Assembly (NCBI GenBank): GCA_900107365.1
Contig: FNPS01000002.1
Coordinates: 496,001-560,000, forward strand
From: Flavobacterium aquidurense
GTDB taxonomy: Bacteria > Bacteroidota > Bacteroidia > Flavobacteriales > Flavobacteriaceae
DNA: 64,000 nucleotides
Reading direction: 5' to 3'
A model generated the notes under the pieces. The model saw only the letters and a program-made list of their open reading frames with translations. It had not been told where the DNA came from and searched no databases. The position numbers and the translations under genes are program-made. Numbering within the stretch: the first letter of the stretch is position 1; every line of letters begins with the position of its first letter. Shown here piece after piece: positions 53,754 to 62,218 of this stretch.

Positions 53754-53770
53754 ATATTCCAAATAAAAAA

Positions 53771-53811
53771 AAGCCAAATCCCAATACTCATTACGTACTG
53801 GGATTTGGCTT
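53771..53811 (+). terminator. Terminator after the response regulator
   Basis: AAGCCAAATCCCA (53771-53783) pairs with TGGGATTTGGCTT (53799-53811), 15-base loop, then T-run. Confidence 0.88.
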
Positions 53812-53851
53812 TTTTTATTTGGAATTTCACCCGGTTTTGTTCTAACAAAAA

Positions 53852-53874
53852 AAAGTCCTCTAAAAGAGGACTTT
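53852..53874 (-). terminator. Terminator of rpsT
   Basis: AAAGTCCTCT (53852-53861) pairs with AGAGGACTTT (53865-53874) with a 3-base loop. On the minus strand an eight-base T-run follows. It lies 25 bases beyond the rpsT stop. Confidence 0.88.
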
Positions 53875-53898
53875 ATATTTTTAGGAAATTGCAATTAA

Positions 53899-54150
53899 TT
53901 ACAATTTAGCAACATGTTTAGTTAATTTAGACTTCAAGTTAGAAGCTTTATTATCATGAATGATGTTCTTTTTAGCCAATTTATCAATCATAGATATTAC
54001 AGTTGATAATTTAGAAGCAGCATCAGATTTTTCAGTAGCTAATCTTAATGCTTTAATAGCATTACGAGTAGTTTTATGTTGGTATCTGTTAAGAACTCTT
54101 CTTTTTTCGTTACTTCTGATTCTTTTTAATGCTGACTTATGATTTGCCAT
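53899..54150 (-). CDS. rpsT: 30S ribosomal protein S20
   Basis: 83 residues, basic and helical: MANHKSALKRIRSNEKRRVL, YQHKTTRNAIKALR and the HDNKASNLKSKLTKHV end are conserved S20 blocks. It binds 16S rRNA in early 30S assembly. Single gene with its own terminator; three tRNA-Glu genes lie upstream on the same strand. Confidence 0.97.
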   Translation of the reverse strand: MANHKSALKRIRSNEKRRVLNRYQHKTTRNAIKALRLATEKSDAASKLSTVISMIDKLAKKNIIHDNKASNLKSKLTKHVAKL

Positions 54151-54304
54151 TTTCTTTTAATTTTAGATGTAATAATTATTATAAATACTAGTTAAAAAAG
54201 AAAAACCTCCCACAATTGCAAAACAATCACTTTGGTTTTAACTAATAAAACAAAAATCGAGACACCAACTTTTATTTTACAAAACTTATTTACAACTAAT
54301 TCAG

Positions 54305-54376
54305 TAGTCTGTAAGGGAATCGAACCCCTGTTACCAGGACGAAAGCCTGGAGTCCTAACCCCTAGACGAACAGACC
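54305..54376 (-). tRNA. tRNA-Glu (UUC), divergent copy
   Basis: On the minus strand a 72-nt cloverleaf: acceptor GGTCTGT/ACAGACT with G1-U72, anticodon stem CCAGG/CCTGG, loop CTTTCGT giving anticodon UUC, T-arm AGGGGTTCGATTCCCTT. No CCA is encoded. It differs from the two other copies in the acceptor and anticodon stems and at position 37 (G instead of A). Confidence 0.9.
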
Positions 54377-54419
54377 ATATCCTTCTAAGTTTTTCTATAT
54401 TTAAATAGAGGTATTATTG

Positions 54420-54491
54420 TAGCCCGTAGCGGAATCGAACCGCTCTTACATGGATGAAAACCATGCGTCCTAACCGATAGACGAACGGGCC
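54420..54491 (-). tRNA. tRNA-Glu (UUC)
   Basis: 72 nt. Acceptor GGCCCGT/ACGGGCT, anticodon loop TTTTCAT (UUC), T-arm AGCGGTTCGATTCCGCT. CCA is not encoded. Identical in sequence to the copy at 54534-54605. Confidence 0.95.
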
Positions 54492-54533
54492 ATTTAATTC
54501 TCAGTATTTCAAGAACATTCGCAGTAAAAGTAG

Positions 54534-54605
54534 TAGCCCGTAGCGGAATCGAACCGCTCTTACATGGATGAAAACCATGCGTCCTAACCGATAGACGAAC
54601 GGGCC
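54534..54605 (-). tRNA. tRNA-Glu (UUC)
   Basis: 72 nt, same sequence as 54420-54491. This is the first of the tRNA array to be transcribed; gaps of about 42 bases separate the three genes. Confidence 0.95.
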
Positions 54606-54683
54606 TGCTTCTCTAATGCGGATGCAAAAATACAACTATTTTTAAGATGTACAATACCTGATGCAAAAAAAAAATAAAAATTT

Positions 54684-56162
54684 TTAATATGCCTTCGCAA
54701 ATAACACTCTTTTTGCCGACGGATTCCCAGTAAGCACACAGATTCCTGCCTCTTCTTTACTATCCAAAGGAACACAACGAATTGTCGCTTTTGTCAAGTC
54801 TTTTATTTTCTCTTCAGTAGCAGCTGTACCGTCCCAATGAGCCGATACAAACCCTGCTTTACCATCTAAAATTTCCTTAAATTCCTCAAAACTATTTACT
54901 TCCGTTATGTGTGTATTACGATAGTCCAATGCTTTATTAAATAAATCAGCCTGAATCTGTTCTAACAAGTCATTTATATAAGTAACGATTCCATCTGCCG
55001 AAACGACTTCTTTTGTCAATGTATCTCGTCTTGCAACCTCAAAAGTTCCATTTTCTAAATCTTTTGGACCAACCGCAATTCTAACAGGTACACCTTTCAA
55101 TTCCCATTCAGCAAATTTGAATCCTGGTTTTTGAGTAGTTCTGTCATCATATTTAACAGAGATTTTTAACTTTCTTAGCTTCGCAGTTAAATCATTAACA
55201 GCAGTTGTAATTTCAGCTAATTGCTCATCTGTTTTATAAATAGGAACAATTACAACTTGTATAGGTGCTAAATTAGGAGGCAAGACTAACCCCTGATCAT
55301 CAGAATGCGTCATAACCAAAGCCCCCATTAATCGAGTTGAAACTCCCCATGAAGTTCCCCAAACATGCTCTTGCTTTCCTTCGGCATTCGCAAACTTCAC
55401 ATCAAAAGCTTTTGCGAAATTTTGTCCTAAAAAGTGAGAAGTACCTGCCTGCAGTGCTTTTCCGTCCTGCATCAAAGCTTCGATACAATAAGTTTCATCT
55501 GCACCTGCAAAACGTTCTGTCTCCGTTTTTATACCTTTTACAACCGGAATTGCCATGAAGTTCTCCACAAAATCAGCATAAACATTCATCATTTTTTCAG
55601 ACTCTTCTACAGCTTCCGCTTTTGTAGCGTGAGCAGTATGCCCTTCCTGCCATAAAAATTCTGCAGTTCTCAAAAACAAACGTGTACGCATTTCCCAACG
55701 CACAACATTAGCCCATTGATTAATCAACAAAGGCAAATCTCTATAAGACTGAACCCATCCTTTATAGGTAGACCAGATAATCGCCTCACTAGTTGGACGA
55801 ACAATTAGTTCTTCCTCCAATTTAGCATTAGGATCAACCATTAATTTTCCGGGTTTATCCGGATCATTCTTTAATCTATAATGTGTTACGATTGCACACT
55901 CTTTTGCAAATCCTTCTGCATTTTTCTCTTCCGCTTCAAACATGCTTTTCGGCACGAACAAAGGAAAGTATGCATTTTGATGTCCTGTCTCTTTAAACAT
56001 TCGATCTAACTCCGCCTGCATTTTTTCCCAAATGGCATATCCGTACGGTTTAATAACCATACATCCTCTAACTCCTGAATTTTCAGCTAAATCTGCTTTA
56101 ACAACCAGTTCGTTATACCATTTCGAATAATCTTCTGATCTTGTAGTGAGGTTCTTACTCAT
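54684..56162 (-). CDS. proS: Prolyl-tRNA synthetase, archaeal/eukaryotic-like short form
   Basis: 492 residues, the short class II ProRS lacking the inserted editing domain. Motif 2 [20 protein letters not shown], the TSE loop in [15 protein letters not shown] and motif 3 region [20 protein letters not shown] are present, then an anticodon-binding domain ([26 protein letters not shown]) and the C-terminal [18 protein letters not shown] zinc-like tail. ATG 56162 is the clear start ([20 protein letters not shown]). It charges tRNA-Pro in the cytoplasm. Divergent from the Gly/Tyr-rich lipoprotein gene; TAGTTTTG (minus strand, 56216-56223) is a possible -7 box. Confidence 0.97.
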   Translation of the reverse strand: MSKNLTTRSEDYSKWYNELVVKADLAENSGVRGCMVIKPYGYAIWEKMQAELDRMFKETGHQNAYFPLFVPKSMFEAEEKNAEGFAKECAIVTHYRLKNDPDKPGKLMVDPNAKLEEELIVRPTSEAIIWSTYKGWVQSYRDLPLLINQWANVVRWEMRTRLFLRTAEFLWQEGHTAHATKAEAVEESEKMMNVYADFVENFMAIPVVKGIKTETERFAGADETYCIEALMQDGKALQAGTSHFLGQNFAKAFDVKFANAEGKQEHVWGTSWGVSTRLMGALVMTHSDDQGLVLPPNLAPIQVVIVPIYKTDEQLAEITTAVNDLTAKLRKLKISVKYDDRTTQKPGFKFAEWELKGVPVRIAVGPKDLENGTFEVARRDTLTKEVVSADGIVTYINDLLEQIQADLFNKALDYRNTHITEVNSFEEFKEILDGKAGFVSAHWDGTAATEEKIKDLTKATIRCVPLDSKEEAGICVLTGNPSAKRVLFAKAY

Positions 56163-56225
56163 ATTGAATAGTTTGGCACAAATTTTGTTTTAATAATTTT
56201 AACTAAATAGTTTGACAAAACTAAC

Positions 56226-56233
56226 TATTTTTG
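56226..56233 (+). promoter_or_regulatory. -7 promoter box TATTTTTG
   Basis: Perfect TAnnTTTG match 30 bases before the lipoprotein ATG. It lies next to a minus-strand TAGTTTTG (56216-56223) facing proS, so the two promoters are back to back. Confidence 0.5.
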
Positions 56234-56263
56234 TAATGTGCAACAATAAAAAACACCACAGAA

Positions 56264-57223
56264 ATGAAAACTTCTACTTCTCTCCGCCAAAACTCAAGTC
56301 ATTTTTACTTAATTGGATTATTGAGTTTTCTACTTGCATCGTGTGGTTCTTACCAAAATTCATCTTATCAGGACAATGATGGTGTTTATGGTGGTTCGAC
56401 AAGAACATACGTACAAACAACCAATTCTGCTAACAGCCAATATAAAGATTATTTCAAATCATTACAGGACACTAACGACCAGCCTACAGAAATATTTACA
56501 GATGTAGACAGTTATGGTAATTATGCAGACAGCACTCAAACTGAAGCAAAAGCTTATCCGGCATGGGGAAGCGCGACTTCAGATGTATCTGTAACCGTTT
56601 ATTCTGATCCAATGTGGTCATGGGGAATCGGTTTCGGTTGGGGATATCCATATTATGGATATGGTTACGGTTACGGATGGGGTTATCCTTACTACGGATG
56701 GGGTTACCCGGGTTATTATCCAGGATGGGGCTACCCAGGTTATGGTTATGGCTATAACAACTACGCATATAGCTACGGAAGAAGAGGTTCTGCAGCTTAC
56801 TACGGATCAAGAGGATATTCTACAAGAGGTTCTTATAATAGTACTGGAAGAAATTATGCTGGCAGAGGAAACTATACTACAAACAGAAGTGGTTACACTA
56901 ACAGAAGCACAAATTATTCTGACTTTAGAAGAAGTTCTAACGTAAACGGAAGAAGTTATTCCAGCCCAACTTTTACAAACAGAAGAAGTACAGCAGATGG
57001 TCAAAATAACGGCTATAACTATAACAGATCTGGTTCAACACCTACAAACAGAAGCTACAACAACGCAAACAGCAATTCTTCAAGATCATACTCCCCTAGT
57101 CCATCACGTTCAATGAATAGTGGCGGCGGAAGCATGAGATCATCTGGCGGAGGATCGTATAGCGGCGGTGGTGGCGGTGGCGGAAGATCTTACGGTGGCG
57201 GAGGCGGTGGCGGAAGACGATAA
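56264..57223 (+). CDS. Gly/Tyr/Ser-rich lipoprotein, low complexity
   Basis: 319 residues. Signal and lipobox (LLSFLLASC). The first 100 residues are a normal-looking domain (YKDYFKSLQDTNDQPTEIFT), then about 110-160 is Gly/Tyr/Trp-rich (WGYPYYGWGYPGYYPG), followed by Arg/Tyr/Ser/Asn repeats and a final poly-Gly stretch with RSYGGGGGGGRR. Such proteins are common in Flavobacteriia; function is unknown, possibly envelope structure or adhesion. The DNA repeats make this prone to slippage but the frame is intact. Confidence 0.83.
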   Translation: MKTSTSLRQNSSHFYLIGLLSFLLASCGSYQNSSYQDNDGVYGGSTRTYVQTTNSANSQYKDYFKSLQDTNDQPTEIFTDVDSYGNYADSTQTEAKAYPAWGSATSDVSVTVYSDPMWSWGIGFGWGYPYYGYGYGYGWGYPYYGWGYPGYYPGWGYPGYGYGYNNYAYSYGRRGSAAYYGSRGYSTRGSYNSTGRNYAGRGNYTTNRSGYTNRSTNYSDFRRSSNVNGRSYSSPTFTNRRSTADGQNNGYNYNRSGSTPTNRSYNNANSNSSRSYSPSPSRSMNSGGGSMRSSGGGSYSGGGGGGGRSYGGGGGGGRR

Positions 57224-57265
57224 ATCTTCTTTCACTAATCGATAACTCACATAAAACTTAACCAC

Positions 57266-58765
57266 ATGAAAAAAATACTTTTCCTTTTTATTACAGGACT
57301 AACATTTAGCGTCTCACATTCTCAGGAAGTATCAGATGCCGTTCGCTACGCACAAGACAATTTAACCGGAACTGCCAGATTTAGAGCAATGGGCGGTGCC
57401 TTTGGAGCTGTTGGAGGAGATTTATCTGCTTTGGCTGTTAATCCTGCCGGTTCTGCAATATTCAACAACAATCAGGTTGGAATAAGTTTTAGCAATCAAA
57501 GCATTAAAAATAATTCCAACTATTTTGGAACTCAAACTAGCGAAAAAGAAAACTCTTTTATACTAAATCAGGCCGGTGCTGTTTTTGTTTTTAACAACCC
57601 AAACAACAACTGGAGAAAAATTGCTATTGGAGGAACTTATGAAAATACCAATAATTTTAATGATCAGATTTTTTCAGCAGGAACAAATCCGAGAAACTCA
57701 GTTGATCAGTACTTTTTGACTTATGCAAATGGAATTCCATTAAATGTAATTGACGGATTAGAGTACAGAGACTTATTATACAATCAACAGCAAGCACATT
57801 TAGGATACTGGGGACATGTCATTGATCCTGTTAATGAAAACGATCCAAATAACACACAATATACTTCTAATGTCCCTGCCGGTGGAAATTATTATCAGGA
57901 AAACGAAATTTATACTAGCGGATATAATAGTAAAGCAAGTTTCAATATTGCTACATCCTACAAAGACAGAATTTATTTTGGTGCAAACTTAAATGTCCAC
58001 GTTACAGACTACAGAAGATCCAGCAGCTTTTACGAAGACAACAGCAATCCATTAGAACCAACAGAAACCATATCAAATTTACGTTTTAACAACAATCTTT
58101 ATACGTACGGAAATGGATTTTCATTTCAATTGGGTGCGATTGGCAAAGTTACAGAGGCCTTCAGAGTTGGTATCGCTTACGAATCTAATACATGGTACGA
58201 ACTTTACGACGAAACTTCCCAAAGCCTACAAACTACAAGACAAGCCAACGGAGCAGAACCTATTAACGAGAATATCAATCCAAATGTTGTAAATGTTTAT
58301 GAATCTTATACTTTACAGACTCCTGCAAAATGGACTTTTAGTGGTGCTTTAGTATTTGGAAAATCGGGTTTGATCAGTGTTGATTACGCGATTAAAGATT
58401 ATTCAAACACAAAATACAAACCAACAAGCGATCCAGGCTTCAGCGGATTAAATAGCGACATAAGCAATCAACTAACAACTAATGGTGAATTAAGAATTGG
58501 TGGTGAGTACAAAATAAACCGATTAAGCCTTAGAGGCGGTTACCGATTTGAAGGAAGCCCTTATAAAAACGGATCAACCATTGGGGATTTAAACAGTTAT
58601 TCCGGAGGTTTAGGTTATAGCTTCGGAGCTACTAAACTAGACTTGGCTTATTCTTATTTAGAAAGAAAATCAAATCAGGGATTTTTTGCCACCGGATTTA
58701 CTGATGGAGCAAATATTTCATCGAAACTTAATAATGTTTCTTTGACTTTATTATTTGAATTGTAA
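57266..58765 (+). CDS. OmpP1/FadL-type outer membrane barrel
   Basis: 499 residues. Signal peptide (MKKILFLFITGLTFSVSHSQ), then TARFRAMGGAFGAVGGDLSA and NPAGSAIF, the conserved FadL-type hatch region, and alternating strands to the end (LSLRGGYRFEG, TKLDLAYSYLERK, VSLTLLFEL). FadL-family proteins move hydrophobic compounds across the outer membrane. Starts 42 bases after the Gly-rich lipoprotein gene; the two may be cotranscribed. A weak hairpin with a T-run follows at about 58794-58825. Confidence 0.86.
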   Translation: MKKILFLFITGLTFSVSHSQEVSDAVRYAQDNLTGTARFRAMGGAFGAVGGDLSALAVNPAGSAIFNNNQVGISFSNQSIKNNSNYFGTQTSEKENSFILNQAGAVFVFNNPNNNWRKIAIGGTYENTNNFNDQIFSAGTNPRNSVDQYFLTYANGIPLNVIDGLEYRDLLYNQQQAHLGYWGHVIDPVNENDPNNTQYTSNVPAGGNYYQENEIYTSGYNSKASFNIATSYKDRIYFGANLNVHVTDYRRSSSFYEDNSNPLEPTETISNLRFNNNLYTYGNGFSFQLGAIGKVTEAFRVGIAYESNTWYELYDETSQSLQTTRQANGAEPINENINPNVVNVYESYTLQTPAKWTFSGALVFGKSGLISVDYAIKDYSNTKYKPTSDPGFSGLNSDISNQLTTNGELRIGGEYKINRLSLRGGYRFEGSPYKNGSTIGDLNSYSGGLGYSFGATKLDLAYSYLERKSNQGFFATGFTDGANISSKLNNVSLTLLFEL

Positions 58766-58957
58766 TTAAATTAAAATAGATTAATTTGAAATTTCCGTCA
58801 GGTTCTACTTGGCGGATTTTTTTTTTCCACAATGAAGGACTTTTTTTATTCTCATTACAATTAGGAAAAGCACAGCAGATCTAAAAAATTCAGGAGATCG
58901 CCATCATAAAAATCAGCTAAAAGAAACCGAAACAAGTGGTGTTTGAATAAAAAAGTG

Positions 58958-58965
58958 TAATTTTG
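58958..58965 (+). promoter_or_regulatory. -7 promoter box TAATTTTG of rimO
   Basis: Perfect TAnnTTTG match 20 bases before the rimO ATG. A clear -33 TTG at 19 bases upstream was not found. Confidence 0.5.
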
Positions 58966-58984
58966 CACTCCAATTTATAAAAGT

Positions 58985-60298
58985 ATGAGAACCAAGTCTT
59001 TAAAAAAGAACAAAATTAACGTAATCACTCTTGGGTGTTCGAAGAATGTATATGACAGTGAAGTATTGATGGGACAACTTCGTGCCAATGGCAAAGAAGT
59101 ACAACATGAAGCGCCTGCAGCCGAAGAAGGAAACATCATCGTAATCAACACTTGTGGTTTTATTGATAACGCCAAAGCCGAATCAGTAAATATGATTTTG
59201 GAATATGCAGATAAAAAAGACAAAGGTTTAGTTGATAAAGTTTTTGTAACCGGATGTTTATCTGAACGTTACAGACCAGATTTAGAAAAAGAAATTCCCA
59301 ACGTCGATCAATATTTTGGTACAACTGAGTTACCTCAACTATTGAAAGCTTTAGGAGCCGATTATAAACATGAATTACTAGGAGAACGTTTAACTACTAC
59401 TCCTAAAAATTATGCTTATTTAAAAATTGCCGAAGGCTGCGACAGACCTTGTAGTTTTTGTGCGATTCCGTTAATGCGTGGAAAACATGTTTCGCAAACT
59501 ATTGAAAAATTAGTTAAAGAAACAGAAGGTTTAGCTAAAAACGGTGTAAAAGAATTAATCTTAATTGCTCAGGACTTAACTTATTACGGTCTTGACATTT
59601 ATAAAAAGAGAAATCTTGCAGAACTTTTAGAAGCATTGGTAAAAGTTGAAGGAATTGAGTGGATTCGATTGCATTATGCCTTCCCTTCCGGTTTCCCAAT
59701 GGATGTTCTTGAAGTTATGAAACGCGAACCTAAGATTTGTAACTACATTGATATACCGTTGCAACATATTTCAGATTCTATTTTGAAGTCTATGCGTCGT
59801 GGTACTACACAGGCAAAAACAACGCAATTATTAAAAGATTTCCGTGCGGCAGTTCCGGGAATGGCCATCAGAACGACTTTAATCGTTGGTTATCCGGGAG
59901 AAACACAGGAAGATTTTGAAATTCTGAAAGACTTTGTTCAGGAAATGAAATTTGACAGAATGGGATGTTTTGCTTATTCTCATGAAGAAAACACACACGC
60001 TTATTTATTGGAAGACGATGTTCCGGATGATGTAAAACAAGCCAGAGCGAATGAAATCATGGAATTACAATCTCAAATTTCATGGGATTTAAATCAGGAG
60101 AAAGTTGGACAAGTTTACAAATGTATTATTGACAGAAAAGAAGGCGCACACTTTGTAGGAAGAACAGAGTTTGATAGTCCGGACGTAGACAATGAAGTTT
60201 TGATTGATGCCTCGAAGCATTATGTAAAAACAGGAGAATTTGTTAATATAAGAATAATAGAAGCAACAGAATTTGATTTATACGGAGAACCTGCTTAA
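58985..60298 (+). CDS. rimO: Ribosomal protein S12 methylthiotransferase RimO
   Basis: 437 residues. N-terminal UPF0004 domain with cluster Cys in TLGCSKNVYDSE, NTCGF and TGCLSERY; radical SAM Cys in EGCDRPCSFCAIPLMRGKH; a C-terminal TRAM domain (GQVYKCIIDRKEGAHFVGRT). It methylthiolates Asp88 of ribosomal protein S12 using two 4Fe-4S clusters and SAM. All cluster Cys are present. Single gene, 42 bases upstream of the Gly-rich secreted protein gene. Confidence 0.97.
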   Translation: MRTKSLKKNKINVITLGCSKNVYDSEVLMGQLRANGKEVQHEAPAAEEGNIIVINTCGFIDNAKAESVNMILEYADKKDKGLVDKVFVTGCLSERYRPDLEKEIPNVDQYFGTTELPQLLKALGADYKHELLGERLTTTPKNYAYLKIAEGCDRPCSFCAIPLMRGKHVSQTIEKLVKETEGLAKNGVKELILIAQDLTYYGLDIYKKRNLAELLEALVKVEGIEWIRLHYAFPSGFPMDVLEVMKREPKICNYIDIPLQHISDSILKSMRRGTTQAKTTQLLKDFRAAVPGMAIRTTLIVGYPGETQEDFEILKDFVQEMKFDRMGCFAYSHEENTHAYLLEDDVPDDVKQARANEIMELQSQISWDLNQEKVGQVYKCIIDRKEGAHFVGRTEFDSPDVDNEVLIDASKHYVKTGEFVNIRIIEATEFDLYGEPA

Positions 60299-60340
60299 AT
60301 TTACGCTAAACTATTATCAATTTTAGATAAAAACATTTTT

Positions 60341-60901
60341 ATGAAACCTACACACACACTTTTTATTTTGGTTTTCACTTTATTCTGTTTCAATTCTGTT
60401 TCTGCACAATATGGAAACGGATACAATAATGGCTATGGTGGTGGTGGCTATGGTAGTGGTGGAGGTTACGGAAGAGGGGGCGGAATGGGAATGGACAGAA
60501 GCATGATGGCAGGACCACAAGCCAACACTAGCAAACCCAAAGAAATACCTGCCGAAGAAACAGCAGCTAAAATTGTTGAGCAAATGAGACCAGAGGTAAA
60601 GCTTGATGACTTGCAAGCTATTGCAATTACAAATGTTATTGCTGACAGTATGAGAGAGCAAGGTGTTCTTTTAAAAAATGAAAACAGCAGTCAGGATCAA
60701 AAGATTGAGCAAATTACTGCGTTGAGAGAAAGCACAACTAAAAAAATTACTGCTTTTTTAAATCCTGATCAAATAGAAAAGTACACTACTTTTATGGCTA
60801 ATTTCAAAGAGATCAAGAAACCATCAAAAAACAAAAAGAAAAAAGATTCTGATACAAAAGAAGTAAAAGAAGAAACTGACGCAACAAAAGTTCACGAATA
60901 A
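60341..60901 (+). CDS. Secreted protein with Gly-rich N-terminus
   Basis: 186 residues. Signal peptide (LFILVFTLFCFNSVSAQ), Gly/Tyr-rich stretch (GGGGYGSGGGYGRGGGMGMD), then a helical domain (VEQMRPEVKLDDLQAIAITN, SSQDQKIEQITALRESTTKK, FLNPDQIEKYTTFMANFKEI) resembling Spy/CpxP-like or LTXXQ-type periplasmic helices, and a Lys/Glu-rich tail. The LTXXQ-like resemblance is an inference. Function unknown. Confidence 0.75.
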   Translation: MKPTHTLFILVFTLFCFNSVSAQYGNGYNNGYGGGGYGSGGGYGRGGGMGMDRSMMAGPQANTSKPKEIPAEETAAKIVEQMRPEVKLDDLQAIAITNVIADSMREQGVLLKNENSSQDQKIEQITALRESTTKKITAFLNPDQIEKYTTFMANFKEIKKPSKNKKKKDSDTKEVKEETDATKVHE

Positions 60902-60935
60902 TTGTTTTTAACCTAATCCTAAAATGTAACTAACC

Positions 60936-61841
60936 ATGGCGAAAAAACATTTTTATTATTTGATTTTAGCAATTATAATAACTTCTTGCTCAACAAATCC
61001 TTATAAATCTACAGAAAAAGCCTACGACCAACAGCTTAAAACGTTAGAAAGTCAAATTACAAGCAAAGAAGCTAAACCAATTCCGGCTGTTAGTCCGGTT
61101 ATTATTGATACTTCCTATGCTTCTCAATTGGGAATTGTAAAAGATACTTTATCAAAAACAGGTTCAACTGCTTTATTAAATGGAATTAATACAGAATGGA
61201 TTGGAACGGTTAATTTCAACCTAAGAAAGCCAAGCTTTATTATTATTCACCATACGGCACAAGACTCTGTACAACAAACTATAAGTACTTTTACCAAAAC
61301 AAAAACACAAGTAAGTGCTCACTACATAATTTCTGAAAACGGAAAAGTAGTTCAAATGCTAAACGATTATTTACGAGCCTGGCATGCAGGCGCATCTACT
61401 TGGGGTAAAAACACAGATTTAAACTCCTGCTCTATTGGTATTGAACTTGATAACAATGGTTTTAAACCTTTTACAGAAGCACAAATTAGTAGTTTAGTAG
61501 CACTTTTAACAAAACTAAAAAAGGATTATAATATTCCTACTCAAAATATTCTGGGACATTCTGATATTGCTCCAGGAAGAAAACAAGATCCTAGTGCTTT
61601 ATTCCCCTGGAAAACTTTAGCAGAAAAAGGATTTGGAATCTGGCCAGATCAGGTTTTAGAAGAAGCTCCTTTTGATTTCAAAATTGAACCCGCTTTGCGT
61701 ATTATTGGTTACAACACCAAGAATCTTTCAGCTGCAATTCAGGCTTTTAAATTACACTATATCCAAACAGATACCACATCTGTTTTAGATCGAAAAACAA
61801 TAGATACTATTTATTCGATTTACAAAAAGCAAATTCAATAA
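60936..61841 (+). CDS. N-acetylmuramoyl-L-alanine amidase (Amidase_2), lipoprotein
   Basis: 301 residues. Lipobox LAIIITSC, then an Amidase_2 domain: PSFIIIHHTAQDS (zinc His), SAHYIISENGKV, RAWHAGASTWGKNTDLNSCS, IGIELDNNG, and GHSDIAPGRKQDPSALFPW (second zinc His and the Asp). A C-terminal peptidoglycan-binding-like tail of about 60 residues follows. It cuts the bond between MurNAc and the stem peptide in the periplasm, for cell-wall turnover. A very strong terminator follows. Confidence 0.92.
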   Translation: MAKKHFYYLILAIIITSCSTNPYKSTEKAYDQQLKTLESQITSKEAKPIPAVSPVIIDTSYASQLGIVKDTLSKTGSTALLNGINTEWIGTVNFNLRKPSFIIIHHTAQDSVQQTISTFTKTKTQVSAHYIISENGKVVQMLNDYLRAWHAGASTWGKNTDLNSCSIGIELDNNGFKPFTEAQISSLVALLTKLKKDYNIPTQNILGHSDIAPGRKQDPSALFPWKTLAEKGFGIWPDQVLEEAPFDFKIEPALRIIGYNTKNLSAAIQAFKLHYIQTDTTSVLDRKTIDTIYSIYKKQIQ

Positions 61842-61861
61842 AAAATAAAATTCTAAAATAC

Positions 61862-61899
61862 AAAATGCGTTTCTAAATAATTAGAAACGCATTTTTTTT
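61862..61899 (+). terminator. Rho-independent terminator of the amidase gene
   Basis: AAAATGCGTTTCTAA (61862-61876) pairs perfectly with TTAGAAACGCATTTT (61881-61895) around a 4-base loop, then a T-run. Confidence 0.92.
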
Positions 61900-61907
61900 A
61901 TAAAAGG

Positions 61908-62147
61908 TTGTCATGAATTTCACGAATCAGCACGAATTAAATATTGATACTTGGTCAAGAATAAAAGATTAAAAAATCCATCCCTTTATTCCACTTCAAA
62001 TCATATACTTTACGAATTAAAACCGAAACATATAAATACATTAAACTAAAAAATTAGATAAAACCAGTAGAATTCCTGGTAACAAAAACAATGCAAATAC
62101 TCTTTTAATTCCCGTAATGTGGGCAAATAATCAGGCAGAAACTTCCA
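61908..62147. other. Intergenic stretch with a small CACGAATT-type array; nothing else seen
   Basis: At 61909-61940 there are three units of the TCATGAATT, TTCACGAAT, CAGCACGAAT type, spaced about 9 bases. The rest to the porin terminator shows no gene, RNA or clear signal; it is A/T-rich. Confidence 0.5.
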
Positions 62148-62154
62148 ATAAAAA

Positions 62155-62187
62155 AGCTGCCAAAACATTTACATGTCTTGACAGCTC
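62155..62187 (-). terminator. Probable terminator of the porin gene
   Basis: On the minus strand AGCTGTCAA (62187-62179) pairs with TTGGCAGCT (62163-62155) with one G-U pair, followed by a run of T. A 15-base A run at 62189-62203 lies just upstream on the minus strand (T15). Confidence 0.65.
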
Positions 62188-62218
62188 CAAAAAAAAAAAA
62201 AAATATCAATCTTTATCT

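Noticed and set aside
56496-57004. Antisense and alternative-frame ORFs in the Gly/Tyr-rich gene
   Set aside because: Open frames arise from low-complexity codons; the plus-strand lipoprotein has a signal peptide and lipobox.
58794-58825. Strong terminator after the FadL-like gene
   Set aside because: The stem (TCCGTCA/TGGCGGA) is only 7 bp with a G-U pair; I mention it in the gene entry but do not list it as a firm feature.
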